DNA of 64,000 bases from an uncultured Ruminococcus sp. (GTDB lineage Bacteria > Bacillota > Clostridia > Oscillospirales > Ruminococcaceae): positions 1 to 64,000 of the forward strand of contig NZ_CAMYUE010000007.1 in assembly GCF_947301925.1 (NCBI RefSeq), read 5' to 3'. The notes under the pieces were generated by a model. It searched no databases. It was not told the DNA's origin and was given only the letters and a program-made list of their open reading frames with translations. The position numbers and the translations under genes are program-made. This document shows positions 62,279 to 64,000 of the stretch, piece by piece (position 1 is the first letter of the stretch; each line of letters begins with the position of its first letter).

Positions 62279-63208
62279 TTATCCCAGGAGCTCTCCGTCG
62301 CTGAGCTTTTTGCCTCTGAGGAAATCCTCTGTTTTCATGCGCTTTTTGCCCTCGGGCTGAACCTCGCGGAATACTACCGCCCTGCCGTCGCCGCATTTTA
62401 CCGCGAAGCGCTTTGTATCCACCACAGAGCCGTTCTCTGCGCTGTCAAAGCTGCCCTCCGCAAGCTCCGAGGCGAACACCTTCAGGCGCTTGCCCTCCAG
62501 CATGGTGAAGCCCGTAACGCCGCGTATGGTATTGTGTACCTCCGCAGCTGTCTTTGTGAAGTCCAGAGCGCTCATCTCCTTGCGTATCATGGGAGAATAG
62601 CAGCTCAGACTGTCGTCCTGAACCTCGGGGGCAAGTGTGCCCTTTTCCAGTGCGTCTATGGTCTCCGCAAGCACCTCTCCGCCCATTGCGGAAAGTCTTG
62701 CATAGAGCTCCTCATAGGTCTCGTTTTCGCCTATGGGGGTCGCTCTCTTTATGAGCATATCGCCCGTGTCGAGTCCCTCGCTCATCTGCATGGAGGTGAC
62801 TCCCGTTTCCTTTTCGCCGTTCAGGAGCACCCAGTTTATGGGAGCTGCTCCCCTGTACTTAGGCAGGAGCGAGGCGTGGATATTGATGCAGCCGTACTTC
62901 GGCAGCTCAAGTATTTCCTTGGGGAGTATCTGTCCGTAGGCAGTTACAACTATAAGGTCGGGAGCTGTATCGCGGAGTATCCTCATGGACTCCTCTGCGT
63001 CCCCGCCCTTTCTCAGTGACAGAGGCTGATAAACGGGTATCCCGTATTCAAGAGCCGCAGCCTTCACGGGAGTGGGTATGAGCTTATAGCCCCTTCCCTT
63101 CGGCTTGTCGGGCTGTGTGAACACCGCTGCCACCTCATGGCTGCTCTCCGCAAGGGTACGCAGACAGGGTACGGCAAAGTCGGGAGTTCCCATAAATACT
63201 ATCTTCAT
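62279..63208 (-). CDS. fmt: Methionyl-tRNA formyltransferase
   Basis: 309 aa. MKIVFMGTPDFAVPCLRTLA, HASLLPKYRGAAPINWVLLN with the catalytic His, MQMSEGLDTGDMLIK and a C-terminal tRNA-binding domain (GVTGFTMLEGKRLKVFASEL). Adds the formyl group to initiator Met-tRNA. ATG overlaps the def stop (TAATG). Confidence 0.97.
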   Translation of the reverse strand: MKIVFMGTPDFAVPCLRTLAESSHEVAAVFTQPDKPKGRGYKLIPTPVKAAALEYGIPVYQPLSLRKGGDAEESMRILRDTAPDLIVVTAYGQILPKEILELPKYGCINIHASLLPKYRGAAPINWVLLNGEKETGVTSMQMSEGLDTGDMLIKRATPIGENETYEELYARLSAMGGEVLAETIDALEKGTLAPEVQDDSLSCYSPMIRKEMSALDFTKTAAEVHNTIRGVTGFTMLEGKRLKVFASELAEGSFDSAENGSVVDTKRFAVKCGDGRAVVFREVQPEGKKRMKTEDFLRGKKLSDGELLG

Positions 63209-63675
63209 TACTTGCTCTCCTCGGGAACAAAGAATTCCTCTACTATCTCTGTGAATATATGGCCGTCAAGGTGGTCGTTCTCATGGCAGGTGCACTGTGC
63301 TCCCAGCTCGGTGAAATCGCGCTCGAACCAGTTGCCGCTGCGGTCCTGAGCCTTCAGGTGGCAGCTCATGGGCCTTGTTACATAGCCCCACACATTTGGG
63401 CAGGAAAGGCAGCCCTCCTGAACGCGCTGCTTGCCCTCCTTCTGAGTGACCTCGGGGTTGATGGCCTCGATTATATCGTCCTCGCCAAGGTGCATGATGA
63501 AGAGCCTGCGGCATACGCCTATCTGGGGCGCAGCCAGACCCACTCCGTCCGCCTTGTTGAGTGTTTCGTGCATATCGTCGAGGAGCTGTGCCAGCTTCTC
63601 GTCAAACTTATCCACAGGCTTGCAGACCTTGTGGAGTATCTCGTCCTTATCGGTTAAAATTCTTCTGAGTGCCAT
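63208..63675 (-). CDS. def: Peptide deformylase
   Basis: 155 aa. All three motifs: GVGLAAPQIG, EGCLSCP with the metal-binding Cys, and CHENDHLDG (H-E-x-D-H). Removes the N-formyl group after translation starts. AAAAGGA site before the ATG; overlaps fmt. Confidence 0.96.
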   Translation of the reverse strand: MALRRILTDKDEILHKVCKPVDKFDEKLAQLLDDMHETLNKADGVGLAAPQIGVCRRLFIMHLGEDDIIEAINPEVTQKEGKQRVQEGCLSCPNVWGYVTRPMSCHLKAQDRSGNWFERDFTELGAQCTCHENDHLDGHIFTEIVEEFFVPEESK

Positions 63676-63693
63676 TTGATCATTCCTTTTGCG

Positions 63694-64000
63694 TTATACT
63701 CCCACATCGCCGTTCATATCGGCATAGAGGGAGACATTCTTCATTTCCTTCAGTTTTGCCGCCTCGGTGAGTATGCCGCTTATAAAGCCTCTCATCTCGG
63801 CGGTGTTCTTGCATTTCATTATTATCCTGTAGCGGTACCTGCCGTTTATCCTGCCGTAGGAGCAGCGGACGGGTCCGAGCACTCTCACGGGAGTTTTCGG
63901 CTGAAGCGCCTTCAGTCGGGCGTTCATGAGCCGCAGTACGGCCTCCGCGCCCAGTCTTACGGTGATATCCTCATCTGCGGTGAAGCAGAAGATGCACATA
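63694..64000 (-). CDS. priA: Primosomal protein N' (PriA), C-terminal end, cut by the window edge
   Basis: At least 101 aa of the C-terminus, open to the window end. The last domain reads VRVLGPVRCSYGRINGRYRY-RIIMKCK and is typical of the PriA C-terminal domain after the helicase. PriA restarts stalled replication forks. Gene order priA-def-fmt matches B. subtilis, which supports the call despite the short piece. Confidence 0.88.
   Translation of the reverse strand, partial: MCIFCFTADEDITVRLGAEAVLRLMNARLKALQPKTPVRVLGPVRCSYGRINGRYRYRIIMKCKNTAEMRGFISGILTEAAKLKEMKNVSLYADMNGDVGV

Overview
The window looks like a chromosomal segment of a low-GC-phylum (Firmicutes) gut or rumen anaerobe, most likely a cellulosome-forming Ruminococcus (Oscillospiraceae). 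The evidence is five secreted proteins with C-terminal type I dockerin-like EF-hand pairs, several behind long Thr-rich linkers, together with pyruvate formate-lyase, class III fructose bisphosphatase, split transketolase and classic Firmicutes gene orders (miaB-ricA-mutS-mutL-miaA-hfq; yggS-sepF-ylmH-divIVA-ileS-lspA; priA-def-fmt-rsmB-rlmN-prpC-prkC-rsgA-thiN-spoVM). Species cannot be fixed from sequence reading alone. Promoters are strikingly close to the sigma-A consensus, usually with 17-nt spacers.

Layout. 1-3700 is the AT-rich right end of an integrated island: a HEPN-NACHT NTPase gene, an unknown partner gene, a truncated tyrosine-integrase fragment and a 23-bp tRNA 3' end that marks the attachment site. 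The core chromosome resumes there with the tRNA's own terminator. 3.7-17.9 kb carries fbp, a DUF1292 gene, a three-gene operon (coiled helical protein, sigma-region-4-like protein, Orn/Lys/Arg-type decarboxylase) behind a perfect promoter with LexA-like dyads, a lipoprotein, a sodium:solute symporter, a vWA/PP2C pair, an AI-2E-family transporter and a pyruvate formate-lyase whose glycyl-radical domain is a separate small gene. 17.9-22 kb holds three dockerin proteins (beta-helix-like repeats, LRR_5, CAP). 22.2-26.7 kb holds rplJL with an L10 leader, small membrane proteins and split transketolase.

26.8-46.8 kb is one long minus-strand block for tRNA modification, mismatch repair, cell division and lipoprotein processing. 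47-54.4 kb runs on the plus strand: two paralogous membrane-anchored proteins, an MBL-fold lipoprotein, purA, two transglutaminase-like dockerin proteins (one lacking the catalytic Cys) and a repeat-bearing membrane protein. 54.4-64 kb is a tightly coupled minus-strand operon for translation initiation/maturation and Ser/Thr phosphosignalling, ending in a 27-codon TTG-started spoVM that ordinary gene callers would miss.

Most notable: the naturally split pyruvate formate-lyase with an intervening Cys-rich small protein; the spoVM gene with its Shine-Dalgarno partly inside a hairpin; the island boundary with a HEPN-NACHT candidate defence gene; the three-copy 21-bp-phased activator-like array upstream of a dockerin gene; and the LexA-like double dyad at a consensus promoter.
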